Below are positions 20,311 to 32,078 of a stretch of 43,663 bases of DNA, piece by piece. Numbering within the stretch: position 1 is the stretch's first letter; each line of letters begins with the position of its first letter. The notes under the pieces are model-generated. The model searched no databases. It was given only the letters and a program-made list of their open reading frames with translations, and was not told the origin of the DNA. Both the position numbers and the translations under genes were made by a program. This DNA is from a bacterium (GTDB lineage Bacteria > Bacillota_I > Bacilli_A > Mycoplasmatales > Mycoplasmoidaceae): assembly GCA_017645255.1 (NCBI GenBank), contig JAGCPI010000011.1, positions 1 through 43,663 on the forward strand. Direction: 5' to 3'.

Positions 20311-22593
20311 ATGAATTTTAGTTATGAACCAAGTCACGATACGAATATTCTTCAAAATTTTGCTCGGAACCTTAACGAAGAAGTTAAGAAGGGTAAAATT
20401 GACCCCGTCATCGGACGGGATGAAGAAATTCGCCGGATTATTGAAATTATTTCACGTAAAAGTAAAAATAACCCCATTTTAATTGGGGAACCAGGAGTTG
20501 GTAAAACTGCCATTGTGGAAGGTTTAGCCATCCGCATTGTGCGTGGTGAAGTGCCTGAAGAATTAAAGAATAAGGAAATTTATGATCTATCTGTACCTGC
20601 TTTAATTTCCGGTGCTAGTTACCAAGGACAATTTGAAAAACGGGTTACTAGTTTAATCAAAGAAGTTAAAGATAATGGTAATGTTATTTTGTTCATTGAT
20701 GAAATCCATGAATTAATTGGTACTGGTAAAAACTCCTCCGGAGGAATGGATGCTGCGAACATCCTAAAACCAATGATGGCAAGGGGTGAAATCAAATTAA
20801 TTGGTGCTACCACTCTAAACGAATACCGTCAATACATTGAAAAAGATGCTGCACTTGAACGGCGGTTAAGTAAAGTTTATGTTAAAGAACCAAGTAAAAC
20901 TGAAGCATTGACGATTTTACGGGGATTAAAAGAACGATGAGAATTATTCCACGGAATTAAAATCCACGATAGTGCTTTAGTAGCAGCAGTTAACTTGTCC
21001 GAACGCTATATTAATGACCGTTACTTGCCTGATAAGGCAATTGACCTAATTGATGAAGCAGCAGCCAAGATCAAGACCCAAATGAATTCGATGCCAGAAG
21101 ATCTTGATGCTTTAAACCGCGAAATCATTCACCTTGAAACTGAAAGTAGAGCACTAAAGAATGAAACTGATGAAAAGTCAATTAAACGCTTGGAAGAAAT
21201 TGATGAAATCCTAAAAACCAAGAAAGCTACTCAAGAAAAATTATTTAAGGAATGACAAAGCGAAAAAACTGCCCTTGAACATGCGAACCGGATTAAAAAG
21301 GAAATTCAAATTCGTAAAAACGAAGTTGAAGACCGACAAGCAGAAGGGGAATTTGAATCGGCATCTAAATTGCTATATGTAACGATTCCGGCGCTTGAAA
21401 AACAACTTGAAGAAGCTGAAAGCAAATTAAAAGCAAACGGTGAATCAATGTTAGTTCAAGATGAAGTTACTGAAAACGACGTAGCTGCTGTAATTTCCAA
21501 ATCAACTGGTATTCCATTAAGTAAGTTGCTTGAAAGTGAAAAGACAAAACTATTAAATCTTTCATACGATATTGAACGAAGAGTTAAAGGTCAAAACCAC
21601 GCTGTTAAATTAGTAGCAGACGCTATTTTAAGAGGCCGGGCTGGTATTAATGATCCGAACCGTCCAATTGGCTCGTTCATGTTCCTTGGACCAACTGGGG
21701 TTGGTAAAACTGAACTTGCTAAATCATTAGCGTACTGTTTATTTGATAGCGAAAAAGCGATGATTCGGATTGATATGTCTGAATACATGGAAAAGCATGA
21801 AGTTTCCAAATTAATTGGTGCTCCTCCTGGCTATGTTGGTTATGAACAAGCTGGATTATTAACCGAAGCAGTTCGAAATAAACCATATTCAGTTATTTTG
21901 CTTGACGAAATCGAAAAAGCTCACGTTGATGTACTAAACATTTTCTTGCAAGTTTTAGACGATGGACAATTACGCGACGGTCAAGGTCGTACCATTAACT
22001 TTAAGAATACAGTCATTATTATGACCAGTAACTTAGGTAGTGAAGCCATCTTAAACGGAAATAAAGAACGGGCCGAAAAAGATATTAAATCACACTTTAC
22101 TCCTGAATTCTTAAACCGGATTGATGAAATTATTTTCTTCAATGCTTTAACTGATACTGTTGTTGATGAAATTATTGACAAACTATTATCCGATTTATCA
22201 TTCCGTTTAACTAGTGAAGATTATTACATTAAATTTGATAAGCACATTGGTGAAAACATTCATAAGTATGGATATGAACCAATTTATGGTGCACGTCCAT
22301 TAAAGCGGTATATTCAAAAAGAAATTGAAAACCCATTGGCTGATATGATTATTCGCGGTGATATTAAAAAGAACCACCACATTACTGTTGACTTCAATCC
22401 AGATACTAATAAACTAGAAATTGTTAGTGATGAAAGCATTGAAGAAGACAAATTACCTACTGTTAAACCAGATAATAAGAATACTACCAAAGTTAGTGCA
22501 ACTGAAAAACCAAGTGCAACTAATAACACCACTGATAAGTCTAAGTCATCTTCATCAAGCTCAACGAATAATAACAATAAAAAACCAAACTAA
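20311..22593 (+). CDS. clpB: Chaperone ClpB (protein disaggregase), short form
   Basis: A 760-residue Hsp100 ATPase that, with DnaK, rescues aggregated protein. Two AAA+ modules are present: Walker A GEPGVGKT (59-66) with Walker [14 protein letters not shown], and Walker A GPTGVGKT with LLDEIEKAH. An arginine-rich coiled-coil middle domain lies between them (residues about 250-380). The N-terminal Clp-N substrate domain is missing, as in other mollicute ClpB. The last 45 residues or so are a Thr/Ser/Asn/Lys-rich tail. The ATG at 20311 has AGGGAG upstream. Expression should be heat-inducible through CIRCE/HrcA. It stands alone, followed by a terminator. Confidence 0.97.
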
Positions 22594-22615
22594 TTTTTAA
22601 TTAAAGAAATAAAAC

Positions 22616-22653
22616 AAAAAATTTGATCTCTTTCAAAAGAGACCAAATTTTTT
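22616..22653. terminator. Bidirectional terminator between clpB and ispG
   Basis: AAAAAATTTGATCTCTTT pairs with AAAGAGACCAAATTTTTT (one mismatch) around a short loop. T-runs on both strands serve the converging clpB and ispG. Confidence 0.85.
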
Positions 22654-22663
22654 ATATCTATAA

Positions 22664-23752
22664 TTAAGAATTTTTTTTATTTGCTAAATAATTAGCATAT
22701 GCTTGATCAATTAATTTTTTTAATTCTGGAACTAAATCTTTTTCATCACAATTCTTGTAAATTTTACCTTTAACAAAGATTAAACCTTTTCCAGCACCTC
22801 CGGCAATGCCAATGTCAGCTTCTTTACCTTCACCAATCCCATTAACTACACAACCAAGAATGGCAACTTTTAAGGGGAACTTTAAGTGCTTGGTGTAATC
22901 TTCAATTTCTTTTACTACTTCTCACAAGTTGTAATTTAATCTGCCACAAGTAGGACAAGAAATAACATTGACTTGATTAATATCAACTCCAGTAGCTAAC
23001 AATAATGCCTTTGCAGTTTGCACTTCTTTGACCGGGTCATCAGTTAATGAAATGCGAATGGTATCACCAATTCCTTTAATTAACAAACTTGATAATCCGA
23101 CACAACTTTTAACTACTCCACTAATTAACGTACCTGCTTCTGTTACCCCTAAGTGTAATGGATAAGGAAACATTTTGGCTGCTTGTTCATAAAGTTTAAT
23201 GGTTCATAACGGATTAGTTGCTTTTAAAGAAATAACAATGTCATGAAAGTCATATTTTTCAAATAATTTGACTGCACGGTCACATGCTTCTAGCATCCCT
23301 TCAATAGTTACACCATGGTATTTAGCAACTAAATCTAATGGAACTGAGCCACTGTTAACACCAATGCGAATTGCAATCTTTTTCTCTTTAGCTTTATCAA
23401 TGATTTGCTTAAATTGCTTTTCATCAGTAATATTGCCCGGATTAATCCGAATTTTAGCAATCCCGGTATCCATTACTTTTAAGGCAAATAAATAACTAAA
23501 ATGAATGTCCGCAATAATTGGCAACGGAGAAATTTTGTTTAAAGTTTTTAATGCTTCAATATCCTGTTCGTCAAATACTGCTACTCTTACTAATTCGCAT
23601 CCTGCTTCTGCTAGTTCGTTAATTTGTTTTAAAGTTGCATCAATGTCATGCGTTTTTGTAGTGCACATTGATTGAATTACTACGTGATCTTGGTGGCCAA
23701 TTTGGATGCGACCTGCCATCACTGGTCTTGTCTTTGTTCTGGTAAACATCAT
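22664..23752 (-). CDS. ispG: 4-hydroxy-3-methylbut-2-enyl-diphosphate synthase
   Basis: A 362-residue MEP-pathway enzyme. The N-terminal TIM barrel begins with RPVMAGRIQIGHQDHVVIQS and contains ADIHFSYLFAL and KIRINPGN. The C-terminal [4Fe-4S] domain has Cys266 and Cys269 in SCPTCGR, plus Cys301 and Glu308 in GCVVNGIGE, the exact cluster ligands of IspG. It converts cyclic MEcPP to HMBPP. The start at 23752 (ATG ATG) lacks a Shine-Dalgarno; a TATAAT ends 8 bases upstream, so a leaderless or very short-leader mRNA is possible. It lies 21 bases after an unknown membrane protein gene. Confidence 0.95.
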
Positions 23753-23760
23753 AAATTTAG

Positions 23761-23766
23761 ATTATA
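23761..23766 (-). promoter_or_regulatory. Possible -10 box just upstream of ispG
   Basis: TATAAT on the minus strand ends 8 bases before the ispG ATG; no good -35 is seen. If used, the transcript would start near the ATG. It lies in the gap after the membrane protein gene. Confidence 0.35.
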
Positions 23767-23773
23767 TCTTAAA

Positions 23774-24652
23774 TTAAGAAAATAATTCGTTTAGGTAAAG
23801 ACGATAATTCATGATTGTTGGATAAATCCCAAAAATACCAAGCACCGCAGCAGTCATGAATAAAGCTTTACCAGGAATTAAACTTTCATGATTAATTGAT
23901 AAAGCACCAAAAACGAAATAGGCAATAATTAAAAAAGCAAAGAAAAAAATGAGAGTTAATCAAAATCATAGGTGCTTTAATTCAATCGCTTTATTAAGCA
24001 TTGATCGGGCAACGAAATAAGAAAGTAAAAGAATACTAAATAAAAACCAAATACAACCTAACACAATACCTCAGCCATCATAAAGTTTAAACAAACTTAA
24101 CGTTAAACTCGGAATGGTACTTACACTTAGTAAAATTCATCAAATTTCTTGTAAGATGAATGAAATTACAAAAATGACAATTAACCCTAAACGCCAAACG
24201 GCAAAGGAGTAATTTTGATTAGGAGCAATTCTTTTAGCATTCCGATATGATCACCACCGCAACGCTAAATAGCATCCCACCGTAATCACATCAGATGCTA
24301 AACTAAATGTAATTAAGATATTAAGAATAATCTTTACATTCCCTAACGAAGGGTAAGTAGCAAAATATAAAAGGATGACAATACAAAATAAAACTAACGA
24401 ACTACACAAAAAGCAAGCACTTCAATTTCGCAACAAAAATAGTTTGGTTTCAGTTAAATCAGTTTGCTTCTTTTTATTGTTTTTTTGCAGTTGAACTTTT
24501 AATCATTTTGACCATTGAATTCTTTTCTTTTGGTCATTAAATTCTTCTTCGATTAAATCTTCATCATCAAAGTCTATGTCATCATCAAGTTGATCATCAC
24601 TATCGTGATGTAAATCAGGATTGAAATTATTTTTATCTGAACTAGTTTGCAT
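23774..24652 (-). CDS. Polytopic membrane protein of unknown function with acidic N-terminus
   Basis: A 292-residue protein. Residues 1-40 are very acidic (runs such as DDDIDFDDEDLIEEEF), followed by a basic patch. Then come about six helices, roughly 73-98, 105-130, 147-175, 190-212, 222-247 and 262-280, rich in Leu, Ile, Phe and Trp (many UGA). No transporter or enzyme motif is recognised and no signal peptide is present. It lies 21 bases upstream of ispG on the same strand and is divergent from mnmA, so it may be co-transcribed with ispG; a role in lipid or isoprenoid metabolism would be speculation. Confidence 0.8.
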
Positions 24653-24704
24653 TTTTTTCTTTATAATCTAAGTTTTATAATATATTAAATAAGAAAAAAG
24701 GTAG

Positions 24705-25830
<1,126 letters not shown>

Positions 25831-25841
<11 letters not shown>

Positions 25842-26916
25842 AATAATTTAAAATTATTTTTCAATTTTGATCAAAGGTTTCAGTTGATAATTTTGTTAAC
25901 GCAAATTGAAAATTATTATGCACTAATTCGTCGTATTGCCTAAAACTTAAGTGCATAATTTTTTTTAACAATTGAGATAATTCTTCGTTAGTAGCGTTTT
26001 TGGCAAATAAAAAACCATTATGTTGGGAAGTTAGAAATTTAGCAGCCGGAAAGCTATTACGAATAATGACGGGGGTGCCAGTACTAATAGCTTCCACTAA
26101 CGAATAACTAAATCCTTCGGTATTGGACACCAAAATAGCATACTTAGATTTTGTCAGTTGATTAAAAACTTGTTGTCTAGTTAATTTCCCATGGTAATTA
26201 ACTAAATCAAGTGGTTCTTCTAATGGTCCATATACTTGAATGTTAGCATCATAATAACGATTTAAATTGTCAATTAACCCAATATTTTTTTCTGATTGGT
26301 TAATACGGCCAATATAAACAATATTCCCATTATATTTTTGCATTGCATTTGCTTCGTAATCATGCAAACAATTTAAAATTGTTCGTTTATCATAAACACT
26401 TAAAGGAGCAAAAAAATAATGTTTATTTGGATCATAACTTGACAATTGGTATTGATCATATAAAACCAAATTTGTTGCTTCATTTAAAGGATTAGCAAAC
26501 CCATGTAAATAAAATTCACTAGTTGCATATCAACTTGGTTGATATTGTTGCACAAAAGCATAATTTGGCAAATGCATTAAATCAACTGATTGAAATGCAG
26601 TCATATCAATTACTAAATTATAATCATGAAAATTAATTTTGCTTTTTAATGATTGATTTAATTCGTTAATTTTTTTTAATCTCAAATCAAAATCATCAGG
26701 CAAACTAGGAGCAACCAAATTTAATTGTTTATTAATTGAAATAATTGAATCACTATTAATTTCATAATCAACTAGTAGATGTTTAGCAGCAAAATAATTA
26801 AAGACGCTTACTTGTCAATGACAATTATGTAACGCTTTAATTATTTTAATGGCATTATGACTCGTACCGTTGATATCATAAATATCAATTGGAATTAAAA
26901 TTAAACTTTTGAACAT
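25831..26916 (-). CDS. Putative GT4-type glycosyltransferase
   Basis: A 361-residue GT-B fold glycosyltransferase. The C-terminal domain has NIVYIGRINQSEKNIGLI and the nucleotide-sugar site EGFSYSLVEAISTGTPVI, in which two Glu separated by seven residues form the EX7E signature. The N-terminal domain is more divergent, with no signal peptide or helix, so it acts in the cytosol or on the inner membrane face. Glycolipid or polysaccharide synthesis is the usual role; the substrate cannot be told. It is the last gene after hemW (gap 17 bases) in the miaB-miaA-hemW operon. Convergent overlap with mnmA. Confidence 0.8.
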
Positions 26917-26933
26917 TTTTTAATAGTAATAAA

Positions 26934-27983
26934 TTATATTATTTGCATTAAGCAATCATCTAAAAAATCAATTTCATTAATAAGAAGATGATTATTTTCA
27001 ACGTGCGTATAATCTTTTAGTTGATTATAAAAATAACAATAAGCATCATGGTTCCTTTTAACATTTAAATCTAAACCAAACTTGGTTCGTAATCCCATGA
27101 TGATTAAGTGCTGATATAACTCTTTTTGATTATAATTTTGATCTTCTTTTACTAATTTATTAAAAATTGGTAAATAAGAATAGTAATGATTATCTTCAAA
27201 TCCATAAGCCCCACTACCAATTCCTTTTCAATCTTCATTTAATCAATAAGCAAGGTTATGTTTACTGTATCACTTGCAGTTAGTATAACTAGCAACTTCA
27301 TAACGTTCATAACCTAATTCGGTTAGTTTTTGGTTGATATAAGCATATTGATCTTGTTCTCCATTTGGATCTAAGGTATATGCTTGTTTTGTTAAAACTG
27401 AATTAGGTTTTAATTCTAAGGCATAAAATGAGACATGGGGTAAATTATATTGTTTGATAAACTTAAATGCATTATCTAAGTCAATAATCTTTAACAAAGG
27501 TAAATTATACATAAAATCACACGAAATATTATTAATCCCAACTGCTCTTAGTCATTTAATAGCTTGAATTGCTTCATTTAAAGTACTGTAACGATGTAAA
27601 AATAAATTAATCGCATCATTAGTAGTTTGCACTCCTAACGAAACTCGATTAATTTTGTTTTGCTTTAAAATTGCTACTTGACTTTGAGTGACACTATCAG
27701 GATTTAATTCGATGCAAAATTCATAGTCATTTTTTAAGTCTAAATAATTGACAAGATTACTTAATAAATAATTTAAATTTGCATCATTCAACACATTCGG
27801 AGTACCTCCTCCTAAATAAATCGTTGAATATTGATGCAAATTCGAACTATTTTTTACTTCGTTAAGAATTAAATCTAAATAGGATTTATGAACATTCGGA
27901 TTAATTTGTTGAATGCGAACAAAGTCACAATAAGTGCAAATGTTTTTACAAAATGGTAAATGAATATATAAATGTTTAGTCAT
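26934..27983 (-). CDS. hemW: Radical SAM protein, HemW-like (coproporphyrinogen oxidase-related)
   Basis: A 349-residue radical SAM protein. PFCKNICTYCDF at residues 10-21 gives the CxxxCxxC cluster (Cys12, 16, 19). YLGGGTPNVL and IELNPDSVTQ are SAM-binding features, and SKHNLAYW gives the HNxxYW signature of HemW. The fourth Cys of true HemN is absent, so it is not the oxygen-independent coproporphyrinogen oxidase. HemW is a heme chaperone elsewhere; mollicutes mostly lack heme, so its role here is unclear. Translation is coupled: its ATG overlaps the miaA stop by 8 bases. Confidence 0.88.
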
Positions 27984-28866
27984 TTAAGAAATGATCAACT
28001 TGGTCCTTAATTTTGCTAAATTCACTAGGATTGTGAATGATTAAGCAGCGATCTTCATACCGCTTATACCAACTTAATTGATGCTTAACGTATAAATTAG
28101 TACGATGGATAATTTTTGCAACATCAACATTATCAGTTCCGTTCATTAAGCACGCAGCAATTTCACTATAACCAATGGCTTTAGCAGCATTGTAAGTAAT
28201 ATAAGCAGGATAATCATGCAGAATTAAAGCTACTTCTTGCTTTCAACCTTCATCAAACATCCGTTGAATACGCAATGCATTCTTTTGGTTTAATTCATCT
28301 TTATTTTCAGGTTTTAAATAAATAAACAACGCATCATAATAAAGCACTTCTTTATTATTATTCGTAAAGATTGATTGGTGATATTGCAAATAATAGTTTA
28401 AAGCAGTAATTAAACGTTTCCGGTTATTAGGATCAATCTTTTGACATGCAAGCGGATCTAACACCAATAATTCTTGATATATTTCCACATCAGTATGACC
28501 ATCATAGTGATTGGAATTATCAAAATCAGCTGGCAAAGTGTAATCATAAATTACACTATCAAGGTATAACATGCTACCCCCTACTAAAATAACCGGGGTT
28601 GGTGAATCATTAATTAGTTGACGAGCGTATTTTTGAAAGTCATAAATGCTATAACTATCATTGACATGCACGAGGTTGATTCCATAATATGGAATTCCCA
28701 TAATTTCACTAGGCTTTGGTTTATTTACCCCAATGTTCATTTCAATATAAATTTGAAACGCATCCACACTAATGACTGGTAAATGATATTGCTTAAATAA
28801 AGTTAAAGCCAAATCAGTTTTTCCCATCCCCGTGGGCCCAATAATTGCAATTACTTTTTTACTCAT
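27976..28866 (-). CDS. miaA: tRNA dimethylallyltransferase MiaA
   Basis: A 296-residue enzyme that transfers dimethylallyl from DMAPP to A37 of tRNAs reading U-starting codons. Walker A IIGPTGMGKTDLAL, VISVDAFQIY and NKPKPSEIMGIPYYG, then DPNNRKRLITALNYY, match the family. The C-terminal AIGYSEIAACLMNG is the typical GYKE region in variant form. The start is the ATG at 28866 because GGAG lies 8 bases upstream; an ATG at 28881 in frame would place that site inside the gene. The start overlaps the miaB stop by 8 bases. It needs isoprenoid supply, consistent with the isp genes nearby. Confidence 0.93.
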
Positions 28867-30316
28867 TGACTTTTTCTCCATTTAAATTAAAGCGAGAAAC
28901 TTTATTAATTTTTACTTTCACAAAATTATTAATATCTTTATCTGATCCCACAAAGTTAACTAGTTTTCATTGGGGATTATATCCCGCATACATATTTTTA
29001 CCATGCTTTGATTTTCCTTCGACTAATACTTCTTGCACCGTGCCTAAGAACTTTAAATTCTTTTGCTTAGCAATATCTCTAATCAAGGTATTAAGTTGGT
29101 TTAGTCGTTTTTGTTTAACTTCTAATGGAATGCTATCGGGCATTTTAGCAGCTGGAGTACCTTCTCTTTTACTGTAAATAAAACAGTAAATATTATCGTA
29201 TTGTACGTAATTTACTAAATCAATTGTTTGTTGTCAATCTTCTTCAGTTTCATTTGGAAAACCAACAATGATGTCAGTACTAATTGCTACATTCGGAATA
29301 TTAAGTTTAATGTAATCAATTAAATCCTTATAGTCTTGAATGTGCATATACCGATTCATCTTCTTTAAAATATTTTCACTACCCGATTGAATTGGTAAAT
29401 GTAAGTATGGCATAATGTTAGGATATTTTTTAATTGTATCAACAATTTCTTTAGTAAAATTCCAAGGATTAGAAGTAGTGAAACGAATTCTTTTAATTCC
29501 AGTTTTTGCTACTAGTTCTAGTAAGTTTGCAAAATTAATGTGTTCATCAACTAAATCTAAACCGTAGTTATTAACATTTTGACCAACTAAAGTTACTTCT
29601 TGCACTCCGTTGGCCATTAATTGACTAATTTCATTTAGCACGTCCGATGCTTTACGACTGCGCACTTTACCTCTAGTGTATGGGACAATGCAATAAGTAC
29701 AAAATTTATCACATCCATACATTACATTGACAAATGCTTTAGTTTGAAAATTATTTACTGATGGTAAATTTTCATACACATTTCCTTCAAAACTTGAAAC
29801 ATTAACCACAACATTATTATCAAAAACAACGTCTTTTAATACTTGCGGTAAGTTTTGTAAGTTATGAGTTCCTAAAATAAAATCAATGTGTTGGTATTTA
29901 GTAAGAATGCGGTTAACTACGTTTTCTTCTTGGGCCATACATCCACTAATCCCAATAATCATGTTCGGATGATTGCGCTTGATTTCCTTTAATTCACCCA
30001 TTAAACCAAAGACATGGTCTTCAGCAGTTTTTCTTACTGCACAAGTATTTAAAATTAACAAATCAGCATTTAAATAATCATTGGCTTTTTTATAACCTAA
30101 AGTTTGACAAATTCCTTCGAGAACTTGTCCATCAATCACATTGCCTTGACATCCGTAAGTTTTAACGTAATAAGTCTTGCCTTTCCCAAAATTGACTAAT
30201 TCAGGGGGAACTTGAAAAGCATCATAAATAACTTGCGTAGCATGGGTACGTTTGCGTGCATCATTCAAGTTTGGCATGAAGATTTTTTGAATTAATTTTT
30301 GTGTCGTTTTTTTCAT
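28859..30316 (-). CDS. miaB: tRNA-2-methylthio-N6-dimethylallyladenosine synthase MiaB
   Basis: A 485-residue radical SAM methylthiotransferase that converts i6A37 to ms2i6A37. The N-terminal UPF0004 domain has Cys56 (TYGCQGN), Cys92 (LNTCAVRKTAEDHVFG) and Cys126 (SGCMAQEE) for the auxiliary cluster. The radical SAM site is Cys202, 206 and 209 (MYGCDKFCTYCIVPYTRG). A TRAM-like domain ends the protein. The NTCAVR-x-x-AE block marks MiaB rather than MtaB or RimO. It is the first gene of miaB-miaA-hemW-glycosyltransferase and is divergent from the Ser-rich protein, with 45 AT-rich bases between the starts. Confidence 0.95.
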
Positions 30317-30361
30317 CTTTTTTTATGCTAAATATTAAGTAAAATATATTATATTTACATC

Positions 30362-31309
30362 ATGCAAAAGAAAAATAAAATTAAACTTTGATCATGTATT
30401 GCGGGATTATGCGTCATCGGAATTGTGGTACCAAGTGTACTTTATTGCCAAGCAAAAAGTTACACTACCAACACCAATAATTTCAATACCCAAATTCAAG
30501 ATTTATATGCCAAAGAATTAAATCCAAGTCAATTAACAAAAACATATAATGAACCAGCCCAAGTGCAATATGACGCATTAACTACTTACACCACTCCATT
30601 AATTCAATTAATTAATGGGGATTTGAATGTCAACAACGGGGATTATTTATTGTTGATTGGTAGCCAACTAAACTTATCATATCAAGCATTGGTATACAAT
30701 AATTTTTCTACCACTACTTACTTAGATGCATATACCAACATGAATAATTCAGTGTTATTTAACAGCATGGATAGTATTGGGTGAAACATTCCAATTTATT
30801 CGTATGTGCAATTTCCTTCTTTTGCAAATAATGAATTTGAAAATAGTCAATTAGGACTTTATGAAATTTACCAAAACTATTCCCCATTAAATGCTAAAAG
30901 TCCAACGATTGCTGATAATCTTTACGTTAACTTAATTGACTATGCGAAGAAGATTTGAAATAATGATAATGCGAACAGTACTTTATTAATAAGTTATGTT
31001 AATGGGAAAGCAACATTTTGAAACCAAAAAGAAATGAGTTCATTCCTTTCTTCCAGTTCAAACAGTAGCAGTAGTAGTTCAAGTGGTTCTTCTGATCCAA
31101 CGAATGGGGGTAGTCAATTACCAACGAACCCATTAACAAGCACCACAAAGCAAAATATTGTTAGTTCTTACAGTAGCAGCTTAAATTCTTTTTTAAAACA
31201 ACAATATAACAGTGTTCCTTCGTCTTCTTCTAGTTCAAGTAGTTCTACATCTTCATCTACTAGTGGATCAAGTACAAGTAGTAGTGCTTCATCAAGTGCT
31301 GCTAGTTAG
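30362..31309 (+). CDS. Exported or membrane-anchored serine-rich protein of unknown function
   Basis: A 315-residue protein. A basic N-terminus (MQKKNKIKLW) and one hydrophobic helix (about 11-28) form a signal peptide or anchor. The Cys after it (VLYC) lacks a proper lipobox residue before it, so lipid attachment is doubtful. The middle (30-220) is Tyr/Asn/Thr-rich and of unknown fold. After about residue 224 come two poly-Ser tracts (SSSSSSSG and a longer Ser/Thr/Gly/Ala one at the end), separated by a Thr/Asn/Gln linker. It is likely a surface-exposed protein. The stop at 31307-31309 is 11 bases from the convergent ispD end. Confidence 0.8.
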
Positions 31310-31320
31310 AAGTTAACTAA

Positions 31321-32007
31321 TTATTTATTATTTAAAAGTTTCAATAACGCAATATCTTCAATGGTGGTAACTTTAAAATTTAGTTTACTACCAAAGATAT
31401 TGCGATTTTTATTTCCATATGCAATTGCGAACGAACATAAATCATTATATTGATTATAAGTATCTAAATGATTCATGATTAAATCGTAAATATTTCTAGC
31501 ATTAAAAGTTTGCGGAGTTTGCATAATTAAATATTCATCGCGATTCACGGTACTAAAAGTATCATGCTTAATTTGCAATAGAGCATCAGTGCAATTAATA
31601 ACCGTGCTAATTACTTCATTTGGTTGCAAATTAATATCGACATGTTCTTTAATAATGCTTGGTAAAACAAAAGCTCTTGCAACATCGTGGCTAATAATTT
31701 TGACTTCAGTTTGATAATGATCAATGACATATTTAATCGCATTTAATAAGCTAAGAGCACGCGAAGCACTACCATTAATCAAAGTAACTTTATTTAGTAA
31801 TTTGTATTGCGTTAAATATTTTTTAACTTTAGTTGCGTGAGTAGGATTAATCACTAAAATAATTTCATCAATTTTTTTAACCTTGCAAAAAGTTTGTAAG
31901 CAATAAATAAAAAGGGGAACCTTTTTGATTAAATAAAATTGCTTGGGTTTTTTAGTATTAAATCTACTGCCAACTCCACCCATTAATAACACTGCCACAG
32001 TTTTCAT
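31321..32007 (-). CDS. ispD: 2-C-methyl-D-erythritol 4-phosphate cytidylyltransferase (IspD-type)
   Basis: A 228-residue cytidylyltransferase. VLLMGGVGSRF with KKPKQFYLIKKVPL is the CTP-binding start (family AGGxGxR...PKQ). SHDVARAFV and QTPQTFNA are the other signatures. The ATG at 32007 is taken because family homology starts there; an in-frame ATG at 32022 would add five residues. The related TarI (ribitol-phosphate) enzymes look similar, but ispF and ispG in the same window favour IspD. It lies just after the tuf terminator and converges on the Ser-rich gene. Confidence 0.85.
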   Translation of the reverse strand: MKTVAVLLMGGVGSRFNTKKPKQFYLIKKVPLFIYCLQTFCKVKKIDEIILVINPTHATKVKKYLTQYKLLNKVTLINGSASRALSLLNAIKYVIDHYQTEVKIISHDVARAFVLPSIIKEHVDINLQPNEVISTVINCTDALLQIKHDTFSTVNRDEYLIMQTPQTFNARNIYDLIMNHLDTYNQYNDLCSFAIAYGNKNRNIFGSKLNFKVTTIEDIALLKLLNNK

Positions 32008-32024
32008 TTTCAAAATAATCAATA

Positions 32025-32059
32025 AAAAAATATGTACATTTTATTGTACATATTTTTTT
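32025..32059. terminator. Terminator after tuf
   Basis: TATGTACA pairs with TGTACATA around a 6-base loop, flanked by A- and T-runs (AAAAAA/TTTTTT). It lies between tuf and ispD, both on the minus strand. Confidence 0.85.
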
Positions 32060-32078
32060 AATATTGTCAATTGAAAAA

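Noticed and set aside
26934..27983. Oxygen-independent coproporphyrinogen oxidase HemN
   Set aside because: The extra Cys of HemN (CxxxCxxCxC) is missing and the HemW signature HNxxYW is present.
31034..31300. CRISPR-like or tandem DNA repeat
   Set aside because: The Ser-coding tracts lack equal-length repeats and spacers; mixed codons show a protein-level pattern.
31321..32007. TarI ribitol-phosphate cytidylyltransferase
   Set aside because: Motifs alone do not exclude it, but a wall-less organism has no teichoic acid use and ispF and ispG are present, so IspD is preferred.
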